From Plotosus lineatus (taxonomy: Eukaryota; Chordata; Actinopteri; Siluriformes; Plotosidae): DNA of 64,000 bases. Both the position numbers and the translations under genes were made by a program. Below are positions 1 to 12,131 of this stretch, one piece after another. The notes beneath the pieces are model-generated. The model saw only the letters and a program-made list of their open reading frames with translations, made no database searches and was not told where the DNA came from. Each line of letters opens with the position of its first letter. Within the stretch, counting starts at the first letter, position 1. The stretch covers positions 84,999,050-85,063,049 of the forward strand of contig CM045729.1 in assembly GCA_024760905.1 (NCBI GenBank). Reading direction: 5' to 3'.

Positions 1-1245
1 CTTCAAAGCCCTCCTCACTTCACTTTACTAATCTTTGCTGCTTTCTGGTCCTCAATGGTAACCTCTTCTACTTCTTTTTTCTTTCTCATTTTCCTCATTC
101 ATTAGCTCTTCAAAGTACTCTTTCCATCTTCCCAGCACACTTCTGTCATCAGTCAATACATTCACTTCTTCTTTTCCTTTCAGCTGTTCCCTTCAGGGGT
201 CGCCACAGCGAATCATCTGCCTCCATTTTTATGGAAGTCATACATTTCCCTCTCTGTCATTTATCACTCTGACTTCCTGCACGTCCTTCGCATCTCTATT
301 TCTTTGCTGTGCCAACCTGTATAAATAATTTTCTCCCTCCTTACCGTCCAACCTAGCATACAAGTCATCATACTTTTTACATACTGTTTGGCCTTTGATA
401 CGGCTACCTTCGCCTTACGCTGCATCTCCCTGTACTCCTGTTTACTCCCTTCAATCCTCTCTATGTCCCACTTCTTCTTAGATAACCTCTTCCTTTGTAT
501 ACACTCCTGTACTTCCTCATTCCACCATCAAGTCTCCTTATCTACTTTCCTTCCAGAGGACACACCAAGTACTCTTCTACCTGTCTCCCTGATCACATTA
601 GCTGTAGTTGTCCAGTCATCTGGAAGCCTTTCCTGGTCTCCCAAAGCCTGTTTCAACTCCTCCTTGAAGACAACACGACACTCTTCCTTTTTCAGTTTCC
701 ACCACTTTGTATTCTGCTCTGCCTTTGCCTTCTTCACCTTCCTCACCATCAGTGTCGTCCTGCACACCACCGTCCTATGCTGTCTGGCAACACTTTCACT
801 TACTACTACTTTGCAGTCACTGACTTCCTTCAAATTACATTGCCTACACAAGATGTAGTCTATCTGTGTGCTCCTGCCTCCGTTTTTATAAGTCACGCTA
901 TGTTCCTGTCTCTTCTGGAAGAAAGTATTTACCACAGCGATTTCCATCCTTTTCGCAAACTCCATCAACATCTGTCCTTCTGTGTTCCTGTCCTGGATAC
1001 CAAACCTGCCCATCACTTCCTCGTCCCCTCTGTTGCCTGCACCAACATGTCCATTGATGTCTGCACCAATGACCACTCTTTCTCCTTTGGGGGTATTCTG
1101 CATCACTTCATCTAAGTCACTCCAGAATCTTTCCTTCTGTTCTAGCTCACATACTGCCTGTGGAGCATAAGCACTAACAACATTGAATATCACGCCATCA
1201 ATTTCTAACTTAATAAGGTAATATTGATGCTTTGAATATCAATTC
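1..1245 (-). mobile_element. RTE-like LINE fragment, endonuclease part, broken
   Basis: Minus-strand remnant of a non-LTR retrotransposon. The open stretch 1193-528 reads as the C-terminal half of an apurinic-type endonuclease: a GADINGHVG block, a QIDYILCR block and the linker towards the reverse transcriptase (WWKLKKEE). It resembles proteins often annotated in fish as craniofacial development protein 2-like, which belong to RTE-type LINEs. The left part (1-160) matches the other copy at about 40.26-40.40 kb, so the element runs off the left edge. Around 166-240 it is interrupted by a piece ending like a LINE/SINE 3' tail (cttttcctttcagctg). No intact ORF; not a host gene. Confidence 0.8.
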
Positions 1246-1247
1246 TG

Positions 1248-1365
1248 GCACAGGTTTTACATCAGATGCCCTTCCTGACACAACCCTCTGCATTTATCCA
1301 GGCTCGGGACCGACGTGAGAGAGAACACTGGCTTGGGCCTCCCCTCATGGCTGCATTAGATAGAA
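1248..1365 (-). repeat. SINE/LINE tail fragment (tail A type)
   Basis: Contains ttttacatcagatgccc and cttcctgacacaaccc, the reverse complement of the tail seen in the full SINE at 41606-41958. No head is present. Confidence 0.55.
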
Positions 1366-1499
1366 TAGAATACACCAAGTTAGAATACACCATGTAAAAG
1401 CTAACAATTAAACAAGGTCAAAATATATGTAGAGAGTAGGATAAATACAGAATACTGAAATACAGAAAATGCTGTAGTGGTGCACATGTACATTGTGTC

Positions 1500-2405
1500 C
1501 AGTGTGTGAGCAAATTATCGTATGCAATGTTTCCACCATTTCAGCAGTTCAGTCGCCTGATGGCTTGTTGGTAGAAACAGTCTCTGGATCTGCTGGTACG
1601 AGTCTGAATGCTCCTATACTAACTGCCCGACAGCTGGAGTATGAAGAATGTGTGTCTAGGGTGGGTGGGATCAGAGAGGATCTGCTGGGCCTTCCTCCTA
1701 CAGGAGGTCCTGGATGACTGGCAGTTCAGTCCTGGTAATGCATTGTGCTGGTCTGACCAGCCTCTGTAGATTTTTAGGTTCCGGAGCATTACAACAGTTA
1801 TATCAGGTTGGGATGCAGCCAGACAGAATACTCTTGATTTTGCATCGGTTAAAGTTGGCAAATATTCTAGAGTCCATGCCAAACCTCCTGAGCCACAGAA
1901 GAAAGAAGGATGGTCTGTCTCACTGTCTTCGTGATGTGACCAGCTCAGATCCTCACTGATGTTAATCCCCAGAAACCTGAACCAACTGACTCTCTCTACT
2001 TCTGCCTCCCTCCAATGTTGATACGGATGTCCCCTCTACCCTGCAGTCTCCTGTAGCACACGATGAGCTGACGTTGAACACCAGGTTGTTCTTCCAGCAC
2101 CATCATCTCAGGGCTCTCACCTTTTGCTCCTTAAGCAGACTCATCTCTGTCTGAAATGCTGCCAATGATGGTAATGTTATCTGTAAATTTGAAGACTGTG
2201 TTGTAGCTGTGTACAGTCATGGGAGAAAAGGGTATACAGCGGCAGGCTCAGTACACATCCCTGGGGGACACCGATGCTGACTGGCAGTGTGGAGGATGTC
2301 ACAACGCCAACCCGCACCACCTTTGGTCTGTCTGTCAGGAAGTCACGGCTCCAGTTGCATAAGGAGACAGTGATGCGCAGATCCAGAGGTTCATCACGTA
2401 ATAGA
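1500..2405 (-). mobile_element. Degenerate LINE reverse-transcriptase C-terminal remnant
   Basis: Minus-strand frames give blocks such as FRFLGINISEDLSWS and, in another frame, a run around ANFNRCKIKSILSGCI. These are typical of the C-terminal side of fish non-LTR reverse transcriptases. The stretch 1815-1910 is similar to 46262-46400 in the opposite orientation, which supports a repeat family. Several frameshifts and stops; family (L2- or Rex1-like) not settled. Confidence 0.55.
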
Positions 2406-2727
2406 GTCTAATACAGGGATTCAAAAAAAATGCTTTTATTTACCCGAAACAAAGAGTTTTTGAAAAAATATTTACGTTAGGGATTCACTTCATGCCACTG
2501 CTGATTATTTTCCTTTGATATGTCTTTGGTTGTTTTCTTCCTCATCTCTTGGGTCAAGAAGCACCAACAGGAAGAAAAGCTTTCTCAAATTAATGGAGTA
2601 TCTGTTCTTTAATATATGAACATAATAAAACCAGAGGCGCACACATGCAGTGTAAGATATTTTTGTGTGGCAAAAATAGATTATCATAACCTGGGATAGT
2701 TATAATAAAATGTCTATATTCATATAT

Positions 2728-2850
2728 AAATTCATTCATTTTTTGGACTGCTTAATAGTAATTTGGGTCGCTATGAGGCTGGTGCCTGTCTCAGCCAACT
2801 CTAGGCGAGGGCAGAGCATATCCTGGAGAGCTCGCTAGGCCATCACTGTA
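2728..2850 (-). repeat. SINE tail B fragment
   Basis: Begins with a degenerate attcatt tail followed by ggactgcttaatag and a decayed copy of the block that reads tcagccgactctgggc in cleaner copies. This is the tail shared by the SINEs at 36970-37327 and 24528-24860. Head absent (5'-truncated). Confidence 0.6.
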
Positions 2851-2872
2851 TGTCTCTGTATTTATTTATATA

Positions 2873-3701
2873 CACACGCTCCCCAACTTAAGTTTTAGTT
2901 AGGTTCCGGACAGCCGAACATAAGGTGAAAAAAAAAAAAAAGTAAGTTGTTACTGTATGTTCCAGTGACGTGTGACGTTCATACTGTACTATACCTCTAT
3001 AAATACCATTACCGTATCTCATAAAACACCCCTAAATCAATTATTATAAACATAACATTGTAAAATAATATCAAATATATCAAACAATATCAACATTCAT
3101 TTCAAATAAATTAAATTCAAGCAAAATCATTTCAAATAGATAAATTTTAATCAAATTTACTCATCAAATATCAAATAGAGTATCAAATATAAACTTTAAC
3201 ATTCTCTGTGATGCAATCTTTCTGCTTGTCAGTGGTTCCGATGGTCGACGGAGCAATTTAGAAGAAACGTGCAACAGTCGCATGTTTTTCCACCAGCATC
3301 GATTATCTTGATAATAGCCATCTTCGTTTTAATGAGATGGCTTGCGGCTTTTTCTGATTACCACCATCACTAGTAGGCTTATGCTTCTGACCAACCATAT
3401 TTGCTTAGGGTTACAAAAGTCCACAAAACAGTGTAAACACAAAGATCACAGAGACGACGTCTTAACACAAGGGTAACAGGTAGTGAACTCGGAAGAAGGA
3501 GGGGCACGTTCAGTCTGTCGTTTGTAAACAATGGACACAGCGTCATGCGGAAGTAGCGTATTACGTCAGCGTTCTACGTAGGTATGTCTCATACTACAGA
3601 GAGCACACTAAACTCAAAATTTGATACCCCCCCCCTTCCCAAAAAAACCCGTAAAATCGAAAAATACGTACAACGAATGAACGTAAGTCGGGGAGCGTCT
3701 G
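2873..3701 (-). mobile_element. TcMar-Tigger-like element with TIRs and transposase N-terminal remnant
   Basis: The left end reads cacacgctccccaactta and the right end reverse-complements to cagacgctccccgactta, flanked on both sides by TA. A minus-strand ATG at 3398 opens a short frame (MVGQKHKPTSDGGNQKKPQA) which after a frameshift continues with a KMAIIK-type block. This resembles the N-terminal helix-turn-helix region of Tigger/pogo transposases. No DDE domain remains, so the copy is internally deleted. The same terminal sequence is found at 32389 and 36730. Confidence 0.7.
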
Positions 3702-3789
3702 TACATACTGTACACATACACACTATATCGCCTATACTATATAAATAATATATATTCAGGTGTTCCATTCATCTCTATGACCACAGGTT

Positions 3790-4225
3790 TATAAATTCAA
3801 CCACAGAGGCATTCAGACTGCTTCTACAAACATTTGTGAAAGAAGGGGTCACACTCAGAACCTCAGTGAATTCCAGCATGGTATTGTGATAGGATGCCAC
3901 CTGTGCAACAAGCCCAGCTGTGAAATTCTCGCTGCTAAATATTCCAAGTCAACTGTCAATGGTATTATAACAAAGTGGAAGCAATTGGGAACGACAGCGA
4001 GTGGTACGTCACGAAAAATGATATTGTGGGCTCAGCAGATGCTTAGGTGCATAGTATGCAGAGATCACCAAACTTTCAGCAGTCAGTCACTGCAGACCCC
4101 CAAACTTCATGTGGCCTTAAGCCTGGCTTGAGAACAGAGCATAGAAGCTTTGTGAACTGGGTTTCGATGGCCGAGCAGCTGCATCCAAGCCATACATCAC
4201 CAATGCAATGCAAAGCATTGGATAG
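3790..4225 (+). mobile_element. Tc1-like transposase N-terminal fragment
   Basis: The plus frame gives LSEFQHGIVIGCHLCN, then STVNGIITKWKQLG, the paired helix-turn-helix region of a Tc1 family common in fish; a second frame continues towards SMAEQLHPSHTSPMQC. The DDE catalytic half is absent and there are frameshifts. Truncated at about 4225. Confidence 0.75.
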
Positions 4226-4373
4226 GCAAAGAACAGACGTAAACAAAGCAACCAACTAATACAGGTAAAAACTTAACATCCTGGCAGCTGTGATTAGGCC
4301 AACGGGACTTCTCTGCTTCAGAGTATGAGACACTTCTGAATATTAATATAAAGTAGATTAGGGAATTTGAATA

Positions 4374-4412
4374 CAGTGGTACCTCATTTAACGAGTGTCC
4401 CTTATAATGAGT
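4374..4412 (+). repeat. Solo Tigger-type terminal repeat
   Basis: The sequence tacagtggtacctcattt matches, in inverse orientation, the end at 57236-57257 (gaggtatcactgta). No partner end or internal sequence was recognised here. Confidence 0.45.
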
Positions 4413-4413
4413 A

Positions 4414-4915
4414 GGGTTGCACAATAAAACCGGTTTATCGGTTTAAACCGGTTCTAACATAAAAACAATACGTATTATGATACTCTGAAGCAAAACCGGC
4501 TTCTTGACATGCATTCGGAAAACTTTGGAACAGTAAAAAAACGTCAGCTATTCCCGCTAATTGAATCGGAAGTAATGCTTTCGTTGAAAAAAAAAAAAAA
4601 AAAAAGGCGACCGCAGATGTCCTGGCATGTAATCCTGACACAATCGTGCTTCCGTCCTCTTCTCTCCAGTCATTCAGTGTGTGGAGAGCCTGGTATTATA
4701 AAAGCCATGCTGTGATTGGGCAGTGCGGACTGTCACGAAGGCCTTCAGCCAATAGAATTTGTTTTTATACAGGATACGGAAACTCCCGCTGAAAATAAAA
4801 GCACGGTTCATGTTGCTAATTGCTCAGAAATGTACTGACCTACTGTATCTAGATTTTCACTTAAACATCTATGTTAAAACGAGCAAAAGAGGGAAGCGGT
4901 CCCATCTTTTAATTT
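4414..4915 (+). mobile_element. hAT-like element fragment, 5' part
   Basis: Starts with a gttgcacaataaaaccgg terminus, common in fish hAT elements. The stretch 4690-4915 is closely similar to 28080-28310 (tgctaattgct, gacctact, tagattttcact, gagcaaaagaggg). In the second copy an ATG follows at the equivalent place. Coding part lost. Confidence 0.5.
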
Positions 4916-4935
4916 TTTACATGGATTCTAAATAA

Positions 4936-5072
4936 GTCACAAAAGCCATCAGCGTGTTTCTGTCCCTTGCTAAAAGAGTTGTGACAGGAAGGGCATCCGA
5001 CGTAAAAACCCATGCCAAATCAAATGTGCGAATCAGATGATCGAGAATGAGAAAAAGCTGAAAAGAAAAAAA
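4936..5072 (+). repeat. 5'-truncated SINE, tail A
   Basis: Reads catcagcgtgtttctgtccc, then gggcatccgacgtaaaaa and aatgtgcgaatcagatg, matching the 3' half of the SINE at 41606-41958. The tRNA-like head is missing. Confidence 0.75.
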
Positions 5073-5495
5073 GATCCTTACCTTCTGTGTATAACTGGTA
5101 ATTGTCCCAAGCGAGTGAACCAATCAGATCAAACCGTTCTTGTATATAATGTATATACTTGTGTAGTATATACATTTTTTGACAAAATGACTTACATTTC
5201 AGTTTTTTCCTTCATCATTAATTTAGTTTTTCTATGGTTCATGGGTTGTGAAAATATCCATATATGACAACAAAAAAAATTACCATTCCAGAAACGTTTA
5301 CAAATCTGGGAGCAAATATTTCATTTTTTTTCTTTTTAATAATAAGAACGATAAAGATTTTCAGCTCTGTTACAGATAGCTAACTTTTAATTTAGTATTT
5401 GTGTCTTTCACCAAAGCTTCATGTTGTAATAAGTGTTACAAACAAATTTATTTTATATCAGTGTGTTCTATATAGTGTGTTGTCTGTTTTTGTAG

Positions 5496-6540
5496 CTGCG
5501 TCTCGTCTCTCCTGGAGTCTCTCTCTCTCAGGAGGATCTATCGGAACTCTATGACCTCTTCAAGGTGGGTCTGATATCGCCCAATCATTGGTTACTGATA
5601 TCACCTGATCATTGGTACACCTCCTGAATTTTGTATGTGTGTGTGTACTTCAGACAGAACATTTCATTAACCTGTACTGGGGAGACAGCGTGTGTTCTGC
5701 CTCCCCAGAGCAATACAAAGTGGACCGGGCTCAGTTTAAGAGCCTATACCAGCTCCTGATGCCTTGGCAGTGTGGGTCACACACAGACACGGTGGCACAG
5801 AGAACCTTCAACCTGCTGGATCAAGATGGACAAAACCAGATCACATTCAGCCAGTTTGCGCACTGGATCGGTGTGTGTGTATATATACATATATATATAT
5901 ATATATAATATACGTACATACATGTGTATAGGTCCTTATAGGGACAAAATGCATGTCATAAATTTATAGTTGAAGACGTGTTTGAAGGTCCAGGTGTGAA
6001 ATTCAAACTAGCCCACCAAATCATCTTATGTGGCCCACGAGAGAGAATATGATTGACGTACCTTCTTTGCATCAACCGTTATCATGAATTGCAACCCATC
6101 GTCCTTTCACTAGGTGGTGACAATTTATTTCAAGTCAACGGCTAAGTTAATTAGGACTCGAGAAAGATTACAAGATGGTTCGTTACTGACTAGCGTTATC
6201 AGGAAAGGAAAACAATTTCAAAGTTGCCCCCCCCCTTTTTAAAATTTGTTAATTGATCATTTGACCCCCAATAGCCTAGAACTTTAGCTCCGTAAAAATG
6301 GGCTTGACATCCTGTTTTAAGGTGAGGGTTTGGTAAGAAATGGTTAGGGTAAGGGTAAGTCTGTTGAAAATGAATAAAAGTCTGTATATTGTGAGAGAGA
6401 TGTAAACACACGGCATCAACTCTTATTTTGACAGCTAGTTCCATCATGTTTTATTGTTTATATCATGAGAAAATTAATATAATCAAGATAATTATAAATA
6501 TTAAATAAAAAGAAAATCTCTCTCTCTCTCCCTCCCTCCC

Positions 6541-6576
<36 letters not shown>

Positions 6577-7925
6577 AAAATAGACACCCTGTATTGTGAA
6601 GAGCTGAATGAGAAAGTCCGATTCCTCTATCGTCTCCACATTCCACCTGGTAAGTTTATTCAGCTGTAAAGGCTCGCACTGAAGAAGCAGTAATATTTCT
6701 GGTATAAAATAAATGCAGAGTTGATTTTTTTTTTTTAATCAAAGCCTGCAACACCACTACCAAATTCTTTCATCCACTGTTTGTGTTGTAGCCCTGACTG
6801 AAAATGAAGGAAATCCTTCTCCAATGAAGACATCTATCCTTTCCACCAACAGACCCCTCTGTGTCAACCTGCCCAATGGTACTGAGCATTACAGAGCACT
6901 TCCAACCTTTAATTCGTTCATTTTCTGAACCGCTTATTCCTTATTAGGGTCATAGGGAGACTGGCACCCATCTCAGCTGACTCTAGGTGAGAGCGGGGTA
7001 TACCCTGGACAGTTTGCCAGGTCATCATAGGGCCAACACTCACACAACCATTCATGTTCTTCCCACGGCTAGAGGTGATTTGGAACAGCCCATTAACCTA
7101 CTATGCATGTTTTTGGGCTGTGGGGTGAAACCAGAGTACCTGGAGGAAACCCACACAAGAACGGGGAGAACATGCAAACTCCACACAGAGGCACCCGAGC
7201 TGGGAATCAAACCCAGGACCTTCTTGCTGTGAGGTGGACATGCTGAAGGCTACGCCATCATGCCACCTCATTTAAAATCTGCTGCACAAATTCAGATCCA
7301 ATACCAGATTCTTCAGTACTAAACACTGAACGCTCAACTTTATAGTGTCAGGATCCTGTGGCTAGTCAACTCCTTCTGTTTGTGATTTGTGAGATGACAT
7401 GAATGCAGCTGCTCATCCGATCTCACACAGGTATCATGAAAACACTATTTGAGGATTCGGATTTAAGCTTTTTGGTTTTCTGGTGGTCTTTTCAGGACAA
7501 GGGAAAAGCTATGAAGAGCAGCTCAGACAGATGCTGAAGGATTTGGGTAAGGAGAAGGATAAAGATCTGGAGAAACCACTTCCTCAAATGAAGCAAGTGA
7601 GTCCTGATTCAGAATTCAGAACACCAGCCAAGTCAAACTTAATTATTTCAGCCCACATGAGTGAGGCCAGATCATAACCGATCAAGTCCAGGTTGAATAA
7701 ATAAGAGATGAGATAAGATAAGATAAGACTTTATTATCCCGGAGGAAATTTTGGTTAGGTCGTATTCTTACGACGTGCGTCGCCGACGAGCAGCGCCACC
7801 TAGGTTGTTCAAGGAGTCAAGTTACAAACAAAAAAGAAGGCTCAAATCAACAACACACAAACTGCTATAAAATAAATACATAAAAATTCTATGTTTAAAA
7901 GGACCTTGCACAGACTCAGCAAACA

Positions 7926-7964
<39 letters not shown>

Positions 7965-9236
7965 AATAAATAAATCAGTAGATAACAGCAATAAATGAAA
8001 TTGCACTAAATTATATATTATATATTATATTATATTATAATTATATTTATATTTATATTGCACCATTGTTTTGTTGGGGAAAAAAATGTACAGTTCTCTG
8101 GTTAAACAAAATGGCCGCAATTTCAAAGTTAGATGTTCTACATTCAAATAATACGACCCAACCAACCAAATCTTGGTGTAAGCATGCAATGCACATGCGC
8201 CCTCTGTGACGAATGATGCAGCCACCTGCCTCTTTACGAATTGCATGTGTATGTGGTCTAACACACTCAGAGTGAAAGTGCCAGCCGCCCCTAGTACAAA
8301 TGAGCTCACAGACGCCCAGGTGCTGACAGGGAAGAGAACGTATTCCCTCCCCACCAATTAGCTCTCATGGTCTCCGGTTCGCAGATGGTTGCCATTGCAA
8401 GGTTGATAATATTGCACCTTGTCGACATATCACTCGAAGAATATTTATTATGACAACCATATAAGATATGACCTTGATTGTTGAGGATTCGTACTACTTA
8501 CATATGAAGATGCGTTTCCAACTCCAGTCTCATTTATAACGGTTTCTTCATCTATATTTTCAAATGACGAGAACTTCCAAAGATTTTATCAGGACGCCTC
8601 AAATTCTGGTGGTCCTCTCTGCTATATCAGTGTTAATAACCATGCAAATACAGCAACACATGAAACATACAGTTACAGTGATGGGGGGGGGGGACAAAAA
8701 AAATCCTCATTCCCAGTGTATGACGATAGATAGGTTGGCTGCTTCATTAGTCCGGAATGAATAATTAAACATTTACAACGAAATGACGGTACATCTATAT
8801 TGATCTCGTCTATAAATAATAGAATTATACATACAAATCATAAGCGACTGTTTTGTTTGTCTGACAGCGAGAGTTCGTGCAGTTTTGCAAGACCCTGTGC
8901 AGCATGTTCCACGGCGTCCCTGGGGAAAACGAACTCTTCCAGGCCATTGCAGTGGTTACCAGTTTAGTACTGCAGATTGGGGAGGCCCGGCACAAAGGGA
9001 CCGAACTGAAGGAATCGGACCAATCCGCGTCAGCTTCCGGTAACGGAAGCACATCCGAGACGGAATCTGATTGGACGGTGAGTTTTGAGCAGATTTTGGC
9101 TTCGCTGCTGACCGAACAGGTCCTTGTCAACTTCCTGGAGATGCCAGTGGATCTGAGTGGGAAGATTGTATTGGCGAAGGAGAAGCAGTATCGGCAACGT
9201 TCAGGACTACTGATGGTCCAGCAGAGCGTCAGCTGA
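5496..9236 (+). CDS. tbc1d8: TBC1 domain family member 8, 3' end (six exons)
   Basis: Rab GTPase-activating protein of the TBC1D8/9 family; this is the C-terminal 302 residues, downstream of the GRAM and TBC domains that lie left of the window. Exons: 5496-5564, 5654-5870, 6584-6649, 6792-6878, 7496-7596, 8868-9236; all junctions are AG/GT with matching phases and the frame ends at TGA 9234-9236. The second and third exons encode an EF-hand-like segment with loop DQDGQNQITF; its last position is Q instead of the usual E, so calcium binding may be weak. The block REFVQFCKTLCSMF and the terminal DWTVSFEQILASLLTEQ are the conserved tail of the family. TBC1D8 rather than TBC1D9 is preferred because rpl31 and cnot11 follow, as around human TBC1D8. 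No clear AATAAA was seen downstream. The first exon listed is the first recognisable in the window. Confidence 0.87.
6511..6576 (+). repeat. CT-rich microsatellite at a tbc1d8 acceptor
   Basis: A (CT)n/(CCCT)n run just before the exon starting at 6584. It provides an unusually long pyrimidine tract for that 3' splice site. Confidence 0.85.
6911..7270 (-). mobile_element. tRNA-derived SINE with conserved centre and tail B, minus strand
   Basis: Read on the minus strand it starts with a tRNA-like head (gaggtggcatgatggcgtag), has the conserved centre gtgtggagtttgcatgttct of vertebrate V-SINE-like elements, and ends in the gaaaatgaacgaa tail shared with other SINEs here. It sits in the tbc1d8 intron 6879-7495. 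Confidence 0.75.
7704..7966 (-). repeat. LINE 3' tail with (GATAA)n and a TAA microsatellite
   Basis: The run gataagataagataagac followed by tttattatcccggaggaaa is the reverse of a LINE 3' end with a pentanucleotide tail. A (TAA)n array is at about 7929-7964. Lies in the last tbc1d8 intron. Confidence 0.6.
7970..8867. other. tbc1d8 last intron, no gene recognised
   Basis: AT-rich start, a short poly-G run near 8684-8692 and no recognisable coding segment on either strand up to the acceptor at 8867. Confidence 0.5.
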
Positions 9237-9476
9237 GAGCTGGACTGTCCCTCACTGGGCGCTTGAGAAACCGAACAGGAAGCTGTGATTCTGTAGCTGT
9301 TTTTCTTGGGTTAGGTTCAATCTACTGTTTGCAATGAAAGATAAAAACTCCATGGATGGGCTGGGGAATGAAAAAATGCACCTTTTTTTTCTTACCCTGA
9401 AGCAAACAGATGATGCAGCTGGGAAGTTAAGCAGTTCTCAGTTGATTCTCCAAAAGAGAATGAAATGGTGGTGCAT

Positions 9477-9990
9477 CAACCATTACTCATTCCTGCACTG
9501 ATACGCTGAGGCTCTGGAGGTTTCTCAGTTTCAGAACTCGGGTCGAGAATAATGAAAGAAAAGAGGCTTCGGCAAGGATCCATGATCTTGAAGATCATCC
9601 GCTGATTGTAGATTGCATACTCTGTGAAGGCCTCTTTGCCTTTGGTGAAGAGTTCCAGCTGTAGATCCGAACCAGCTTGGCATCGCATTTTAACACTTGA
9701 TGATTTTGAGGTAGAGGAATGGTTGAGGCTTTAATGGTGAAATTGTAGCGTGATCCCTGAGCGCCTAGAGTCGGACTGCCTCGCCTCCGTGGCGTACACC
9801 CCAGCCCCGATGAACACACACACACACACACTTTTCTTCCACATGAAAATGACCACTAATTAGCTTGCACTCAATAATCTCGCAACAACAGCTGGATGTC
9901 TGGCTGCCGTGAAGGGACAACAATGTGTAGCTCGCAGAGGGTTTTAATATAATCCTCACACAGATCATCTACAGAAGCTTGAAACATTAT
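9477..9990 (-). pseudogene. Unidentified coding-like remnant, minus strand
   Basis: Minus-strand reading gives FQASVDDLCEDYIKTLCELH starting from an ATG at about 9988. After a TG tract, a frame at 9831-9477 has one internal stop and includes GKEAFTEYAIYNQRMIFKIM and DPCRSLFSFIILDPSSE. Composition is protein-like rather than repeat-like, but frames are broken by a stop at about 9867 and another near 9735. I do not recognise the family. It could be a processed pseudogene, a decayed gene downstream of tbc1d8, or exons of an unrecognised gene. Confidence 0.3.

Positions 9991-10018
<28 letters not shown>
9991..10018. repeat. (TG)n microsatellite
   Basis: Perfect (TG)14 followed by poly-T. Confidence 0.95.
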
Positions 10019-10021
<3 letters not shown>

Positions 10022-10424
10022 CTTTTTTTTTTTTTGGTGAGGGGCAGGCCTCCAGTCTTCGGTACGGCTCAACACTGGTGTCCAGTTTGAGTAAGTCAGA
10101 GGTGCTGCTAGCTCCTTCTGCTAGCAAACTGGTTTCTTTAGTGTAGATTTGTTGTTCCACAAAAGGCAACAAACCATGAGATTGAAATATGTAATATTAA
10201 GAATATATTTTAAGAATTAGACAGATTTTCCCTGCAACTTGAAATTGATTACTGGTCTAATGAAAGGAACACGGCTTGAGCTAACCAGCTACATGCTAAA
10301 ATGCTATTAAATATTTTATGGGAATGTATTTTTATTATTATTATTTTTTTTAAGTTTTCAAGAATTTGAACTCTTTTGTAAAAAAAAAAAAAAGTAAGTC
10401 ATTGGATAGGTAGCTGTGTGTTTC

Positions 10425-10540
10425 TGCCCTGCGATGGCCTGGTCAGTTAAGTCAGTTAAGAGTCAGTTAAGATGGGTGCCAGCCTCCCCACGACCCTAAT
10501 TAGGATTAAGTGGTTCAGAAAATGAATGAATGAAGAATTC
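10425..10540 (+). repeat. SINE tail B fragment
   Basis: Reads gatgggtgccagcctcccc, then cctaattaggattaagtgg and aatgaatgaatgaag. A short internal triplication of gtcagttaa is present at about 10443-10470. Head lost. Confidence 0.75.
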
Positions 10541-10923
10541 AAACTCGTAGTAAAAGTGCTGCACATCTCTCACAGTTTAGAGAATAAAATACAACAGTTG
10601 TTGTACTTCTTCATGTGGTGTATGACTAACATCAGTGTTGGGAATTGATAGTGTATCTCGCTTTCCACGTCACGGCCATTGCTCCACTGTGACTGGTGTT
10701 TGAGGACCCCCGAGGTGGTTCTTTTGTCCTTTTGGGCCCTTGGGACACTATGGCTTTTAATTCTGTATAAATTATGTATGAATCAACACAAAAGTTACAG
10801 ATTATTTCGGGATATAGAATAACTGGAATGTTGCGCTTGTGCAAAGCACAATCAGCATAAAAAGTCGGATAGAAACATGAAAAAGTTTTTTTTTGCAGAA
10901 TATTTGTGTATGTATGTATATAC

Positions 10924-10924
10924 A

Positions 10925-10978
<54 letters not shown>

Positions 10979-11012
10979 CACATACATATATATACATACA
11001 TACATACATACA
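10924..11012. repeat. (TA)n and (CATA)n microsatellites
   Basis: A (TA)n run of about 45 bases followed by a (CATA)n array immediately before the Tigger-like end at 11015. Confidence 0.95.
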
Positions 11013-11014
11013 TA

Positions 11015-11613
11015 CAGGTGGTCCTTGAGTTCCGAACAAGTTCTGTTCCTATGACGCGTCGCCACCCGGAATTCCGCGCAAGTCGGATTTTTACCCCTAA
11101 ATACCCCCCACATTTCAAAATAACCATCCAAATGCATGTATTATACTTCATATTCCTGGGAAAACAGTACAGACAATTAAAATAGACATTTCAGGTCGAC
11201 CTACTGAAGTCTAACACCTTACTGATGTGCGTCGGCGTTTCACCTTTCTCCGACCTTTTAATAATATATAGCTTCATTTCCATTGTAATAGCTTTCCTCT
11301 TGGTTGGACCAAGAAGGAAACCAGAAGATCCTGCTTTCTTTTTTGTGGCCATGATGCAAAAAAGGAGCACAAATACAGACAGTCGACACAATGACGTGCC
11401 TCGAGACAAAATGGACAATTGCTGATGACCACATAGCACTGCGTAGCTGTGTATTCATACGCATTCCGTGTCAAAAACTAGTACTTGTCGTAGGAGCTTA
11501 CAAATTAGGTAGGAGCTTACGTAACTTAAAATTCTACTTTATTTTTTTTACATACATATATTTAGTGGCGTCGTAAAGTCGAAATGTCATAAGTCGAGAA
11601 CCACGTAAGTTTA
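11015..11613 (-). mobile_element. TcMar-Tigger fragment with transposase N-terminus
   Basis: The left end caggtggtccttgagttcc follows TA; the right part (gtcataagtcgagaacc) is a decayed inverted copy. On the minus strand an ATG at 11352 opens 53 codons to a stop at 11191, containing KRKAITMEMKLYIIKRSEKG and DFSRST. This is the CENP-B-like helix-turn-helix start of Tigger (TIGD-type) transposases. The remaining transposase is missing. Confidence 0.8.
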
Positions 11614-11619
11614 GGACCT

Positions 11620-11898
<279 letters not shown>

Positions 11899-12131
11899 TT
11901 AATATAAACACACACGTCCCTCCATAATTAATAATTATTGGCACTCCTGGTTCAGATGTGTTCTTTAGCTTCTAATAAATTCAGGATGTTTTTTTTTCTA
12001 AATAATGTCAGTGCACAATGAGGGGGAAAAAAAGGAAAATCCAACCTTTAATCCAAGTGTATTTATTCAGTGGGAAAAAAATCTTACATTCATAAATAAT
12101 TATTTTGCATCAAATCATACGCGGCACAACT

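Noticed and set aside
528..1193. 221-codon minus ORF as a host gene (craniofacial development protein 2-like)
   Set aside because: Matches the endonuclease part of an RTE-like LINE, with a second copy near 40.4-40.97 kb; no host splice structure.
5496..9236. tbc1d9 or tbc1d9b instead of tbc1d8
   Set aside because: The C-terminal tail fits the family generally; rpl31 and cnot11 as neighbours favour tbc1d8. A tree with full-length proteins would settle it.
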